Shown: piece by piece, positions 35,708 through 44,622 of the stretch | How the letters are laid out: the number at the start of each line of letters is the position of its first letter | Numbering within the stretch: position 1 is the first letter of the stretch | Origin: Actinacidiphila oryziradicis | Lineage (GTDB): Bacteria > Actinomycetota > Actinomycetes > Streptomycetales > Streptomycetaceae | Assembly (NCBI RefSeq): GCF_005047355.1 | Contig: NZ_SUMC01000013.1 | Coordinates: 1-64,000, forward strand | Direction of reading: 5' to 3' | Length of the DNA stretch: 64,000 bases | Notes under the pieces: model-generated | Told to the model about the DNA's origin: nothing | The model's input: only the letters and a program-made list of their open reading frames with translations | Databases searched by the model: none | Made by a program: the position numbers and the translations under genes

Positions 35708-36466
35708 CTACTTCAGACCCAGCACGATCGCGTCCGACACCGACCGCCACACCGCCCGCGCCTCGCTGAAGCCCCCTTCCCGCAGCGCGGCCGCATGCCA
35801 CTCGACGGAGTGCGACTCGCCGTCCGCATGCAGGCCGAAAATCTCGAACCGCCGCTCCGTCGGCGCCGCCAGCAGCGGGTCGGCCCTGGCGGTCTCCCAC
35901 CACTGCGCCCAGTCCAGCACTCCGGCGGCCCGCTCGCGCTCCTGGCGGGCGCGCTCCAGCTCACGCGCCGCGGCGTTGACGCGCGGCGTGGACTCGTCTG
36001 GCATGTGATCCGCGTTCATGAAGACCCCGCCGTCCCGCAGCACGCCCGCGATCTGCCCGTACAGGGCGCACAGCGGCTCCGGCTGGAGCCAGTGCAGGGC
36101 GGTGGCGGTGAGCACCGCGTCGTACGAGCGGTGCGGCAGCCTCGACGCCCACTGCGGGTCGTGCAGATCGGCGCTGACGAACGCCACCCTCCGCTCCCCC
36201 TCGAAGTGCCCCCGCGCGATGGTGAGCAGCGCCGGATCGAGGTCGACGCCCGTGCTCACCGCGCCGGGGAAGCGCTTCAGCAGCCGGTCCGAGATACTGC
36301 CGGTGCCGCACGCCAGGTCCAGCACCCTCGGCTCGGTTCCGACAAGTGCCTCGACGAGATCGAACATGACCCGGAACCGCTCCTCGCGGTCCGGGAGGTA
36401 CCACTCCTGCTGACGGTCCCAGCTGTCCTGCCAGGCCTGCCAATCGGCTGTCCGTACTGTCGTCAT
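35708..36466 (-). CDS. Class I SAM-dependent methyltransferase
   Basis: 252 aa. Motif I VLDLACGTGSISDRLL and the acidic TGVDLDPALL are at residues about 45-75, followed by VSADLHDP and YDAVLTATALHWL, then VLRDGGVFMNADH. Small-molecule methyltransferases of this kind are common in Streptomyces; substrate unknown. ATG 36466 has a GAAGGGG ribosome site. It is divergent to the CGNR gene, with 83 bp between the starts. Confidence 0.88.
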   Translation of the reverse strand: MTTVRTADWQAWQDSWDRQQEWYLPDREERFRVMFDLVEALVGTEPRVLDLACGTGSISDRLLKRFPGAVSTGVDLDPALLTIARGHFEGERRVAFVSADLHDPQWASRLPHRSYDAVLTATALHWLQPEPLCALYGQIAGVLRDGGVFMNADHMPDESTPRVNAAARELERARQERERAAGVLDWAQWWETARADPLLAAPTERRFEIFGLHADGESHSVEWHAAALREGGFSEARAVWRSVSDAIVLGLK

Positions 36467-36549
36467 CGTCCCATGCCCCTTCACCCGTAATACCCTCGTA
36501 GGCACATCGGTCGTTACGGAGCCTAGATCGCGCGGAGTAAGGATCACAA

Positions 36550-37188
36550 GTGGAATTGGCCTATTACTCAGAGCATGCCCTGCGTTTGGTGAACACCGAG
36601 GAGCCGGCGCGCCGCACCGACTCCCTCACCTCGGCCGACGCCGTACGCGAACTCTTCGGCCCCACCGGACAGCCCGGCGCCCGCATCACCGACTCCGACG
36701 TGGCCCGGCTCCGGGCCGTACGCACCCGCCTGCGCGGCGTCTTCGAGGCCGCCTCGGAGGACGACGAGGTCCGCGCCGTCGATCTGCTCAACGCGCTGCT
36801 CCTCGAATTCCCCGTAAGCCCCCAGATCTCCGGCCACGAGTACCTCGACGACAACGGCCGCCCCGCCTGGCACATGCATCTCGCCGACCACGCAGCCAAC
36901 GCCACCGCCGCCTACGCCGCCACGGCCTGCATGGGCCTCGCCTTCCAGCTCACCGCCCTCGGCGTGGACCGGCTCGGCATCTGCGAGGCCGCCCCCTGCC
37001 GCAACGCCTACATCGACACCTCCACCAACCGCTCCCGCCGCTACTGCTCCGACCGCTGCGCCACCCGCGCCAACGTCGCCGCCTACCGTGCCCGTAAACG
37101 CCTGGAAACCGACCGGCCCGCCCTCAGCGGCCGCACACACGACGCCACCCACGACGCCACGCCCGCCACGCCCGCCACCGACCACTGA
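36550..37188 (+). CDS. CGNR zinc-finger (ABATE) domain protein
   Basis: 212 aa. An N-terminal ABATE domain (LRLVNTEEPARRTDSL) is followed by a C-terminal zinc-binding region GICEAAPCRNAYIDTS and RYCSDRCATRANVAAYRARK, the CGNR motif with four cysteines, where CGNR is replaced by CSDRCATR. These are putative transcription factors of stress or metabolism genes. GTG 36550 with AAGGA upstream. The last 35 codons overlap the 3' end of sodX in antisense and consist of a Thr/His/Ala/Asp-rich tail. Confidence 0.82.
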   Translation: MELAYYSEHALRLVNTEEPARRTDSLTSADAVRELFGPTGQPGARITDSDVARLRAVRTRLRGVFEAASEDDEVRAVDLLNALLLEFPVSPQISGHEYLDDNGRPAWHMHLADHAANATAAYAATACMGLAFQLTALGVDRLGICEAAPCRNAYIDTSTNRSRRYCSDRCATRANVAAYRARKRLETDRPALSGRTHDATHDATPATPATDH

Positions 37189-37472
37189 ACCTCTTTCGCC
37201 GGCCTGAACCGCCCCCGGCCCCGCGCCAGCACCAGCTCGTCCGGCACCGTCCCGAACTCCCGGCTGTCGTTCTCCACGAACGCGTTGTCCCCCAGCACCC
37301 ACCACCCGCCCTCGCGCCGCTCCACCGCCCGCTTCACGATCAGCAGGTCCTGCTGCAGCGGATGTCGCAGCACCACCACGTCACCCGGGCGGACCTCCTC
37401 CGCGTTTTTCACGTACTGGATCAGTAGCCAGTCCCCGTTCAGCAACGTAGGGACCATCGACGGACCGGTCAC
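37083..37472 (-). CDS. sodX: Nickel superoxide dismutase maturation protease SodX
   Basis: 129 aa, S26 signal-peptidase fold. The catalytic Ser is in GPSMVPTL and the general-base Lys in LIVKRAV; GDVVVLRHP and WWVLGDNAF complete the family motifs. It removes the N-terminal propeptide of SodN so that His1 can bind nickel. It is divergent to sodN, 180 bp away, as expected. GTG 37472 is the only clear initiator, although LPYQLVEV in frame upstream is family-like, so the true start could be an unusual codon. The C-terminal ~35 residues overlap the CGNR gene in antisense. Confidence 0.87.
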   Translation of the reverse strand: MTGPSMVPTLLNGDWLLIQYVKNAEEVRPGDVVVLRHPLQQDLLIVKRAVERREGGWWVLGDNAFVENDSREFGTVPDELVLARGRGRFRPAKEVQWSVAGVAGVASWVASCVRPLRAGRSVSRRLRAR

Positions 37473-37652
37473 CTCGACCAGCTGGTAGGGCAGTTTGCCC
37501 CCTGCTCACGCATCCTCCGCCTCCTGGTTTGTGTCTCCACCTACCCCAGAGTGACACCCGACTTTGGTCCTAGGCCCACGGGGCGGCCGAGAAAACCACT
37601 CGTCCGAGGAGTAATCTCCCATCTGGAAAGACGATCACGAGGAAGGACCGCC

Positions 37653-38048
37653 ATGTTCTCTCGCCTGTTCGCGCCGAAGGTTAAGGTCAGCGCCCACTGC
37701 GACCTCCCCTGCGGTGTCTACGACCCGGCCCAGGCCCGCATCGAGGCCGAGTCCGTCAAGGCAGTCCAGGAGAAGTACCAGGCCAACGACGACCCGGACT
37801 TCCGGGCGCGTGCGATTGTCATCAAGGAGCAGCGCGCCGAGCTGGCCAAGCACCACGTCTCGGTCCTCTGGAGCGACTACTTCAAGGCGCCGCACTTCGA
37901 GAAGTACCCCCAGCTCCACCAGCTCGTCAACGACACCCTCAAGGCCCTCAGCGCCGCCAAGGCCTCCTCCGACCCGGCGACGGGCCAGAAGGCGCTCGAC
38001 CTCATCGCCGAGATCGACAAGATCTTCTGGGAGACCAAGAAGGCCTGA
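37653..38048 (+). CDS. sodN: Nickel-containing superoxide dismutase
   Basis: 131 aa. A 14-residue propeptide (MFSRLFAPKVKVSA) is followed by the nickel hook HCDLPCGVYDP, in which His1, Cys2 and Cys6 of the mature enzyme bind nickel. The rest (DYFKAPHFEKYPQLHQL) is the four-helix subunit of the hexameric enzyme. It converts superoxide to peroxide and oxygen in the cytosol and depends on the SodX protease encoded divergently. ATG 37653 with an AGGA ribosome site. Transcription is nickel-responsive in relatives; no Nur box was identified by eye. Confidence 0.96.
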   Translation: MFSRLFAPKVKVSAHCDLPCGVYDPAQARIEAESVKAVQEKYQANDDPDFRARAIVIKEQRAELAKHHVSVLWSDYFKAPHFEKYPQLHQLVNDTLKALSAAKASSDPATGQKALDLIAEIDKIFWETKKA

Positions 38049-38055
38049 TCTTGGA

Positions 38056-39060
38056 TCATGCCGCATGACCTGCGACAACACCGATTTCGGTAGTCGCCTG
38101 TCCGCACCCGGTCCGCAAGACTGCCAGCACGGAGTCCATGACGGACCGGGTGCGGTCGTCTTCCCCGGGCCACAGGTGCGCGTAGATCCGCAAGGTGATG
38201 ACGGCGGTCGCGTGACCGAGGACCACCTGCACCTGCTTGACGCCGGCGCCGCCCGCGACGAGCGCCGAGGCGAAGAAGTGCCGAAGGTCGTGGGTGACCA
38301 GATGCGGCAGCTCGACGGGATCGCGGCCCTCGCGCTCGGCCGCCTCGTTCTCCCTTCTCCGCCTTCTGCAACGCCCGCCGCGCGCAGTTCCACTCGTTCT
38401 TCCATCGGCGGTACGTGAGGGGCGCGCTCTCCTCCATGGTGAAAAGCCACTCCTTGGACGGCCGCTTCGCCAGGTGGCTCAGGAGCGCGTCGGTGACGAC
38501 CTCTCCGACCGGGACCGTACGACGGGACTTGGCCGTTTTCGGCGGGCAGGTGGCCCCAGCCTGATTGCGCTGCCGCTCCACCCGGATGGTCCCGCGCTTG
38601 AAGTCGATGTCCGAGACCTTCAGGCCCAGCAACTCACCGATCCGCAAGCCCGATCCGGCGAGGACGACGATCGCCGCCGAGAGGTACGGCGGCATCGCCT
38701 CGGCCATCTGCTGCACCTGCTCGACCGTCGGCGGCACGATCTCCTCGTCCGGCAACGGCGGGAGAGTGATGCGGCGGCAGGGGGTTGACGGGATCACCCG
38801 GTCCTCGACTGCGGCGGTCATCATGCGGACGAGCACGTCGTAGATGTTCCGGACACTTCCGGGTCCGAGCTGCTCCGACAGGCTCTTGAACATGACCTGC
38901 ACATCATGGCGCCGTAACGCGGTCATCGCGCGGGAGCCGAGCACCGGGACGACGTGCAGCCGCAGCGCGTTGTCGGTGATCCGGGAGACCGTCTCCCCCG
39001 CGATGGCCGACGCCTCCCATTTCTTCGCGAAGTCCTCCAGGGATATTCGACCAGCACGCG
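38056..39060 (-). pseudogene. Tyrosine recombinase/integrase, frameshifted and 5'-truncated
   Basis: The first part reads RISLEDFAKKWEAS, then a core-binding region and GSGLRIGELLGLKVSDIDFK with the first catalytic Arg, up to RRALQKAEKG. The frame then breaks at a CCC run at 38352-38354 (plus strand), and the catalytic end continues in another frame: THDLRHFFASALVAG (His-x-x-Arg), VVLGHATAVITLRIYAHLWP (Tyr). All active-site residues are thus present, and one inserted base explains the break. The N-terminal arm-binding part is missing. The stop at 38056 is only 7 bp from the sodN stop. It is the relic of an integrative element; a sequencing error at the homopolymer cannot be excluded. Confidence 0.8.
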
Positions 39061-39641
39061 GGAACCTCTTCCACACCGCCACCAGCGGCGAAGACGGCAC
39101 CGCGCTCGCCGTCCTGCTCTCCACCCTGGTCCTGGTCGCCATCGCCGCCGCCCGCTGGCACGAGGTCCGGGGCCACCAACAGCAGGCAGCAGCCACCCGC
39201 GAGGCATTCACCCACCTCCAGGCGGCCTACCTCCGGACCGCCGGCCCCCTCCTGGCCGACCTCGCCCAGCGCGCACCCCACCCGGACAACGTCCGCCGCT
39301 ACGAAGCCGCCGTCCGCCAAGCCCTCCCCGCCCACGCCGACCGCATCCTCACCGACCCCGCCTGGCCGGCTCTGACCACCACCCTCGCCAAAGCCGAAAC
39401 CGCCGGCCATCACCCCGCCAATGCCCTGGCCGAAGCCGCCGAACAACGCGAGCTCGACACCGCCACCAGCATCGCCCACGTCCTCAACTGGCGCATCACC
39501 GCCACTGCCAACGCCCGTCTCAAGGCCGCCCGCGCCCGCAGCCAGACAGCGGCCACCCAGCCCACGCAATCCACCACCGTCCCGCCCCCGGTAAACCGCA
39601 CTCACCCGACCCTCTCGGACCAGCGGCAACAGCACCGCTGA
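39061..39641 (+). pseudogene. C-terminal remnant of a plasmid or integrative-element protein (relaxase-like tail)
   Basis: The in-frame text after residue ~65 of the open frame has one TM-like segment (ALAVLLSTLVLVAIAAARW), then helical sequence: DNVRRYEAAVRQALPAHADR, DPAWPALTTTLAKAETAGHH and AEQRELDTATSIAHVLNWRI. The WPxLxxxLxxAExAGHxP...RELDTAxSxxxVLxWR pattern recalls the C-terminal tails of actinobacterial conjugative relaxases, from memory. The part before 39061 is antisense to the integrase and not coding. Together with the integrase it suggests a decayed conjugative element. Confidence 0.35.
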
Positions 39642-39833
39642 ACCGCCGACCGAAGATGGTGGGGGCCCGCCAACTTGGGCAGGGCGCTCCACCAAGCGAC
39701 CTCGTGGTGCTGGCGGGTCTGAGGCTTGATACCGGCCGGAACAGGCGAGCTGAATGCTGAATGGCTTTGTGCCCGGTTCCGGCGAGCCTGTGCCCCGGGC
39801 TTCGGCGGGAAGCCATCCCTCTCAGGGGCTCAT

Positions 39834-40952
39834 CTACTCCGACCACGACGGTGTTGCGTACACGGCCGCTGTGCCGCCGTTGATCATGGGCTGTGTCGCC
39901 GCTCCGAAGAAGTAGTACGGGTACCCAGGCAGCGGCCGACTCGCTTCCTCGAGCCGTTCGGCAAGCGCGTGCGGAATTTCGAAGTCGATGGCGCGCAAGT
40001 TGTCGTCAAGCTGCTGCACCCTGGTCGCGCCGACCAGCGTGGACACGACTCCGGGGCGCCGCGTGACCCAGTTGAGCGCGACTTGCGCCGGGCTCCGGCC
40101 GATCTCGTGCGCGACATCAGACAGTAGGTCGATGGTGCGCCAGGTGTTGTCGGTGAAGAGTTTCGTGAACGTCGGATTGCCTGATGTGCGTGTCCGTTCG
40201 AGTGTGCCGTCCGTCTCCATCTCGGCCAGGCGGCCAATCCCTTGCGGTTGCGCTGTCTGCTGGCGTGCGTATTTACCGGTGAGCAGGCCGTTCGCCAGAG
40301 GCGACCAGGGAATGACGCCGATGCCGAGCTCGGCTGCGGCGGGAAGGTGTTCCCGCTCGATGGAGCGTTCGGCGAGGGAGTATTCGAGCTGGAGCGCGGC
40401 GACCGGCTCCCAGCCGCGCGCCTGGGCGAGCAGGTGCGCCTTTGCGGCGTACCAGGCCGGAACGTTGCTCAGCCCGATGGCGCGGACCTTCCCGCTGCGG
40501 ACCAGCGTGTCCAAGGTCGACATGACCTCTTCCGCCGGAGTGATCGCGTCCCACATGTGCAGCCAGTAGAGGTCCACGTAGTCGGTCCGCAGGCGCCGCA
40601 AGGAGGCGTCGAGCGAGGCCAGGATGTTCTTTCGCCCGTTGCCGCCGGAGTTCGGGTCGCCCGGGGTGGTCGCGACGGTGAACTTCGTCGAGATGACCAG
40701 GCGATCACGTGTTCCGGTCTCCTGAATGAAGGTGCCCAGCAGGTCCTCGCTCCTGCCGCCCGCGTAGATGTCGGCGGTGTCGATGAAGTTGCCGCCCGCC
40801 TCCAGGTAGCGCAGGAAGATCGAGCGGGCGGTGTCCTCGCCGGCGTGCCAGCCGCCTTCCCCGAAGGTCATCGCACCCAGGGCGATGGGCGAAACGCGCA
40901 GTCCGGTGCGCCCGAGCAGGTGATACCGCGCCAGCGCGTCATTGATCGTCAC
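39834..40952 (-). CDS. Aldo/keto reductase
   Basis: 372 aa, an (alpha/beta)8 NADPH-dependent reductase. FIDTADIYAGGRSEDLLG carries the catalytic Asp and Tyr, ISTKFTV the Lys, and DLYWLHMWD the His. The C-terminal cofactor site is STLVGATRVQQLDDNL. GTG 40952 is chosen because GAGAGG precedes it and the upstream extension is not protein-like. The divergent MerR gene and an operator between them imply regulated expression by an aldehyde or electrophile signal. Confidence 0.92.
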   Translation of the reverse strand: MTINDALARYHLLGRTGLRVSPIALGAMTFGEGGWHAGEDTARSIFLRYLEAGGNFIDTADIYAGGRSEDLLGTFIQETGTRDRLVISTKFTVATTPGDPNSGGNGRKNILASLDASLRRLRTDYVDLYWLHMWDAITPAEEVMSTLDTLVRSGKVRAIGLSNVPAWYAAKAHLLAQARGWEPVAALQLEYSLAERSIEREHLPAAAELGIGVIPWSPLANGLLTGKYARQQTAQPQGIGRLAEMETDGTLERTRTSGNPTFTKLFTDNTWRTIDLLSDVAHEIGRSPAQVALNWVTRRPGVVSTLVGATRVQQLDDNLRAIDFEIPHALAERLEEASRPLPGYPYYFFGAATQPMINGGTAAVYATPSWSE

Positions 40953-41020
40953 CGTCGTTGCCTCTCGCCGTTGTGTGCCGTGAGCCGCAGGAGGAGACCG
41001 GCGGCCCGCGCTCACCGACG

Positions 41021-41051
41021 ACTGTGCAACCCGGAGTTCACTCCGGGTCAA
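41021..41051 (-). promoter_or_regulatory. MerR-type promoter and operator between the aldo/keto reductase and MerR genes
   Basis: A 9-bp inverted repeat ACCCGGAGT-TC-ACTCCGGGT (41029-41048) lies in the minus-strand promoter: -35 TTGACC (41051-41046) and -10-like CACAGT (41026-41021) are separated by 19 bp. An over-long spacer filled by a palindrome is the hallmark of MerR-controlled promoters. Confidence 0.65.
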
Positions 41052-41096
41052 ACGCGCCTTGACCGGGAGCCCACTCCTGGTGCGACCCTCGGGCGT

Positions 41097-41501
41097 GTGA
41101 CCTTCTACTCACCCCGCCAGGTCGTCGAGAAGACCGGCTTCAGCTGGGACACGATCCGCTACTACGAGAGAATCGGCCTGCTGCACCAGATCGACCGGAC
41201 CGCCGGGGGACGTCGGCGATTCACCGAAATCGACGTGCTCTGGCTCCTCCTGCTGCGCTGCCTGCGCGACACCGGCATGCCGATCGCAGAGATGCTCCAC
41301 TTCGTGAAGCTCACCCGCAGCGGTGACGACACCGTCCCAGAACGCCTCGCCTTGCTGGAGGAACACGACCACCGGGTCGAGAAGCAGATCGCTCGGCTTC
41401 GCGCGGACCAGGAACAGATCCGGAGGAAAGTCCGCCTCTGCCGGTCCAAACTCGAGATTCAGGACGACAACCTGGCCAGCGACGAGTCTGCCGGGCCGTG
41501 A
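41097..41501 (+). CDS. MerR family transcriptional regulator
   Basis: 134 aa. The N-terminal winged helix FYSPRQVVEKTGFSWDTIRY followed by YERIGLLHQIDRTAGGRRRF is canonical MerR. A dimerisation helix follows (RLALLEEHDHRVEKQIARL), and the C-terminal effector part is short (KVRLCRSKLEIQDDN, a single Cys). It likely activates the divergent aldo/keto reductase gene through the operator at 41021-41051. GTG 41097 is the start that gives the family N-terminus. Confidence 0.9.
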   Translation: MTFYSPRQVVEKTGFSWDTIRYYERIGLLHQIDRTAGGRRRFTEIDVLWLLLLRCLRDTGMPIAEMLHFVKLTRSGDDTVPERLALLEEHDHRVEKQIARLRADQEQIRRKVRLCRSKLEIQDDNLASDESAGP

Positions 41502-41745
41502 AGGAAATACGGCTGCAGAGCAATACACCTGTCCTTCGGCGGGTGCGGATCCGCCGAAGGACGGCTGTATTACGTGCGGGCACCGCCAACGACTCCGCCG
41601 ATGCCACACAGCGATTCGCCGGTTTGCGTTGGGCCGCTCGCGCCACCGCATGGGGCAGCCAAAGGGACCTCAGACCCGAGAGGTGTTCCCTGCTTTTGTC
41701 CGCGCGACGCCACCTTCCAACGTCCGGGCCAACTACGCTCACGCC
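41502..41745. other. Intergenic stretch after the MerR gene
   Basis: Open frames exist but none has domain character. An inverted repeat is visible around 41529-41564 (CCTTCGGCGGGTGCGGATCC versus GGATCCGCCGAAGG), in position to end the merR transcript. Otherwise nothing seen. Confidence 0.35.
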
Positions 41746-41944
41746 CTGGCTGACTTCATCCAGGTGTCCACGACCGCCGACAGTCGGGAGGCCGCCGCTG
41801 CACTCGCCCGCTCCGCAGTGAAGGCCCGGCTTGCTGCCTCAGCTCAAGTGCTCGGCCCGGTGGCGTCCGTGTTCTGGCACGAGGGTCAGTACGGGGAGGG
41901 TGAGGAGTACATCGCCGCATTGAGGACGATGGCGGACAATAGGC
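41746..41944 (+). pseudogene. cutA fragment (divalent-cation tolerance protein)
   Basis: The segment ADFIQVSTTADSREAAAALA then RSAVKARLAASAQVLGPVAS and VFWHEGQYGEGEEYIAALRT closely follows the first two thirds of CutA1 (VSTTxxxxEAA..L.....A.LAAC...GPV.S.FxWEG). The usual Cys after LAA is Ser here. The C-terminal part after RTMAD is lost; the frame runs on into unrelated sequence. It has no clear start codon of its own. The 3' break coincides with the break of an opposing XRE/TPR remnant. Confidence 0.6.
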
Positions 41945-42470
41945 GGCGAGCCAGGACAGATACAGCGCCTTGTCACGGGCCTGGGCGTCGTCGAAACCCG
42001 CAAGCACCTGCTCCAGCACGGGCACCGCGCGCAGAGGCTTGTGCAGCACGACCCAGCCGCGGCCGGTCATAATCTGCACCTCGGCGTGGTCCACCCAGGC
42101 TGCCCAGTCGGGGCCCGGCGCTGTGCCGACGTCCCGGACGGTCTCTTCGGCGTGGGCCAGGGCGCTGCTCGGCGTTGGTGTTGTCGCCCGCGGTCGCGTA
42201 GGCCCAGGCCATGCGTTCGTGCAGCAAGGTGCGGACATTGGCCGGCACCAGCTGGTCCCGCACGACGTCGCATGAAGCTTCCGCGAAGCCCACACCGCTC
42301 TGTCCAAGTGAGGTCTGCTGGTAGGAGAGGAGCGCGTAGGCGTTGCCGGTCAGCGCAGCATCATCGGCCTGCTCGGCGGCCTTGAGGCTCTCCGTGTACA
42401 GGTGCCGCGCCTGGTCGTGTATTGCCGGCGTCGAAGGCGGCCCAGCCCGCCGTTATCTAGACCTGCCAAG
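41930..42470 (-). pseudogene. XRE-type regulator remnant (TPR-like part), frameshifted
   Basis: Fragments on the minus strand spell a Streptomyces XRE/TPR regulator: HDQARHLYTESLKAAEQADD, ALTGNAYALLSYQQTSLGQ, VGFAEASCDVVRDQLVPANV, RTLLHERMAWAYATAGDN, then in another frame AWVDHAEVQIMTGRGW and PVLEQVLAGFDDAQARDKAL. The change of frame occurs at about 42180. The DNA-binding N-terminus and the last repeats are missing. Not functional. Confidence 0.55.
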
Positions 42471-43211
42471 GCTTTTGGCAGGTCAGGGCATTGTGCAGCT
42501 GGTAGGCACGTAAGCCACGGTCCTGCTGAGTCCAGTGGAGAGCTCGTGCAGTCGACGCCGTCGCCTTCGATTCAGAACGCTGTCCGCAGGATTCGCCCCT
42601 GCGCCGGGGCGACCCTCGCCATCGTTGCCGACTGGCAGCCTTCGGCGTGCCTGGGATCACCACAACATCGAGGTCGGTGCCCCGCCGCCGATCATCGGCG
42701 GCGGAGGGAGGCAGTTCGAGGATCCGCGCCCCGGTCCACATCCTCGAACAGTGCCGCCGCCCGCCCGGCGGTGTCCCTGGCCCAGCGCCCGGTGCTGAGC
42801 AGCCCCAGGACCAGGATGCCGCCGCCGAGCCCGAGCACCAGCCACCACACGCCGTTCTCTGCGCTGGTGTTGGGCGTCGGCGTCCCCTTCGAGGAGACCG
42901 TGGCCCGCGCACGCGAACTCGTCGCTGCGGCCATCGCGACGGAGGGCTCATTCAGGATCACCTGCCTCGGCGGCATCCTGGTCTGCCGACCGTAGACCGT
43001 AACCGGGAGTCGGTCCGGCCTCGGGGCAAGACTCGGCGCAGGATTCCACCACCACGCCCTTGCCACCCGGCGAGCAAGTCATTTTCCAGGCAGGCCCGAA
43101 AACGCAGGCCCACCCAGGAAAAGCTAAGCTCATCTGAGACGCTAAAACGGCTGGTCGCCTCCGACGGGGGCGGCTTCCTGTTCACCTGCCCTCCGGAGCC
43201 GTGCGCGCAGT
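42471..43211. other. Degenerate region with only weak coding traces
   Basis: No gene that I can support. Two weak traces remain: a minus-strand stretch at about 42690-42935 with one TM-like helix (GVWWLVLGLGGGILVLGLL) and a charged tail, and a plus-strand stretch at about 42880-42995 (PFEETVARARELVAAAIATE, then ITCLGGILVC). They overlap in antisense, so at most one is real. The G/C pattern fits decayed sequence. Confidence 0.3.
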
Positions 43212-43420
43212 TCAACTGCCGTACTGGTGAACCGACTCGGCGTCCGGCGGCAGGTGCCCGCTGATGATCCGCAGGAGCGCACTCCTTCGGATCCCGTTCT
43301 GTCCGACCACGCCGATCAGGGTCCCGGCCGGTACGTCAAGTGAAACGCCCCGCAAAATCTCGCGCTTCCTCCATCGACATGTCACCGAGGCATCCGCTAG
43401 CCTCACGCAATCTGCGGCAT
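43212..43420 (-). pseudogene. ABC transporter ATP-binding domain fragment with ruined Walker A
   Basis: RKREILRGVSLDVPAGTLIG and VVGQNGIRRSALLRIISGHL are recognisably the N-terminal strand and P-loop of an ABC ATPase, but GxNGxGKST has become GQNGIRRSA: the catalytic Lys and the Gly before it are gone. The frame stops shortly after (VHQYGS). Only about 60 residues remain. It lies upstream of and divergent to the orphan sugar-binding protein. Confidence 0.55.
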
Positions 43421-43512
43421 AGCCCGCAACTCCGTACGTGTCTGTCAGACCAGGGCAACTCCGCTTCGGCCCTGGCACGGTCCCTAGTGGACCCCGAAAG
43501 GATTTGACCCTG

Positions 43513-44622
43513 ATGCGCCATGCCAGAGCCGCCCAGTTGCGGGTCACCACGGCAGTAACCACTGTTCTCATCCTTGCTGCCGCCACCGCCTGCGGTGGCG
43601 GCGGGACCAGCAGCAGCAGCGCCCACGGTGGCAAGGGTTCCACTGTCGGCATCGCCATGCCGACCAAGACCTCACTCCGGTGGATCGTCGATGGCCAGGC
43701 CATGGTCAAGCAGTTCGGAGCCAAGGGATATAAGACGGATCTGCGTTACGCCAACAACGACATCGACACCCAGGTGTCCCAGATCCACAAAATGATCGCC
43801 CAAGGCGACAAGCTCTTGATCATTTCAGCGATCGACGGCGAGGCACTGGGCGAGGTCCTGCTGGAGGCCAGGGACGCCGGGGTCAAGGTCATCGCCTACG
43901 ACCGCTTGATTCTGGCGAGCAATGACGTGAGTTACTACGCGAGTTTCGACAATTTCAAGGTCGGCCAGCTCCAGGCCGAGTACATCGTCGACAAGCTCGG
44001 CCTCAAAAACGGGAAGGGCCCATTCAACATCGAGCTGTTCGCCGGCTCCCCCGACGACAACAACACCCAGTACTTCTACAACGGCTCCATGAGCATCCTC
44101 CAGAAGTACATCGACAAGAAGCAGCTGGTGATCGGGAGCGGCCAGAAGCGCATCACGCAGGTCAACACCCTGCGCTGGGACCCCGGCATCGCCCAGGCCC
44201 GCATGAAGGATATTCTCGCCACCTCCTACGGCTCCCAGCACGTCGATGCTGTGCTCTCTCCCTACGACGGCATCACCCGGGGTATCATCGCCGCTCTCAA
44301 AGCGGACGGTTATGGCACCCCGGCCAAGCCGCTTCCGGTCATCACCGGCCAGGACGCCGAGGCCGCCTCGGTCAAATTGATCCTCTCCGGCGAGCAGTCC
44401 GAAACCGTCTACAAGGACAACCGCAAGCTCGCCCGCGTCGCGGTGCAGATGGGCGACGCCATCCTCACCGGCGGCAAGCCGGAGATCAACGACACCAAGC
44501 AGTACGACAACGGGAACAAGATCGTACCCGCCTATCTGCTGCCGCCGGTCAGCGTCGACAAGACCAACTACAAGCGGGAACTCATCGACACCGGCTACCT
44601 CACACCCGCCGACTTGAAGTAG
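43513..44622 (+). CDS. ChvE-like sugar ABC substrate-binding lipoprotein (orphan)
   Basis: 369 aa. A lipoprotein signal ends AAATACGGG (lipobox Cys in ATAC). The mature protein has the type-1 periplasmic-binding fold close to ChvE/MglB/Xyl[90 protein letters not shown]. It would bind an aldose at the cell surface. No permease or ATPase follows on the plus strand, so it must use another transporter, act as a sensor, or be a leftover of a deleted chvE-gguAB-type operon. ATG 43513, AAAGGA upstream. Confidence 0.88.
   Translation: MRHARAAQLRVTTAVTTVLILAAATACGGGGTSSSSAHGGKGSTVGIAMPTKTSLRWIVDGQAMVKQFGAKGYKTDLRYANNDIDTQVSQIHKMIAQGDKLLIISAIDGEALGEVLLEARDAGVKVIAYDRLILASNDVSYYASFDNFKVGQLQAEYIVDKLGLKNGKGPFNIELFAGSPDDNNTQYFYNGSMSILQKYIDKKQLVIGSGQKRITQVNTLRWDPGIAQARMKDILATSYGSQHVDAVLSPYDGITRGIIAALKADGYGTPAKPLPVITGQDAEAASVKLILSGEQSETVYKDNRKLARVAVQMGDAILTGGKPEINDTKQYDNGNKIVPAYLLPPVSVDKTNYKRELIDTGYLTPADLK

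Noticed and set aside
37500..38060. A tRNA attachment site for the broken integrase beside sodN
   Set aside because: No cloverleaf or T-loop GTTCRANYC sequence was seen near 38048; the attachment site remains unknown.
42690..42995. Two overlapping antisense candidate genes, one with a TM helix
   Set aside because: Neither has a start with a ribosome site or a recognisable family; kept only as weak traces.
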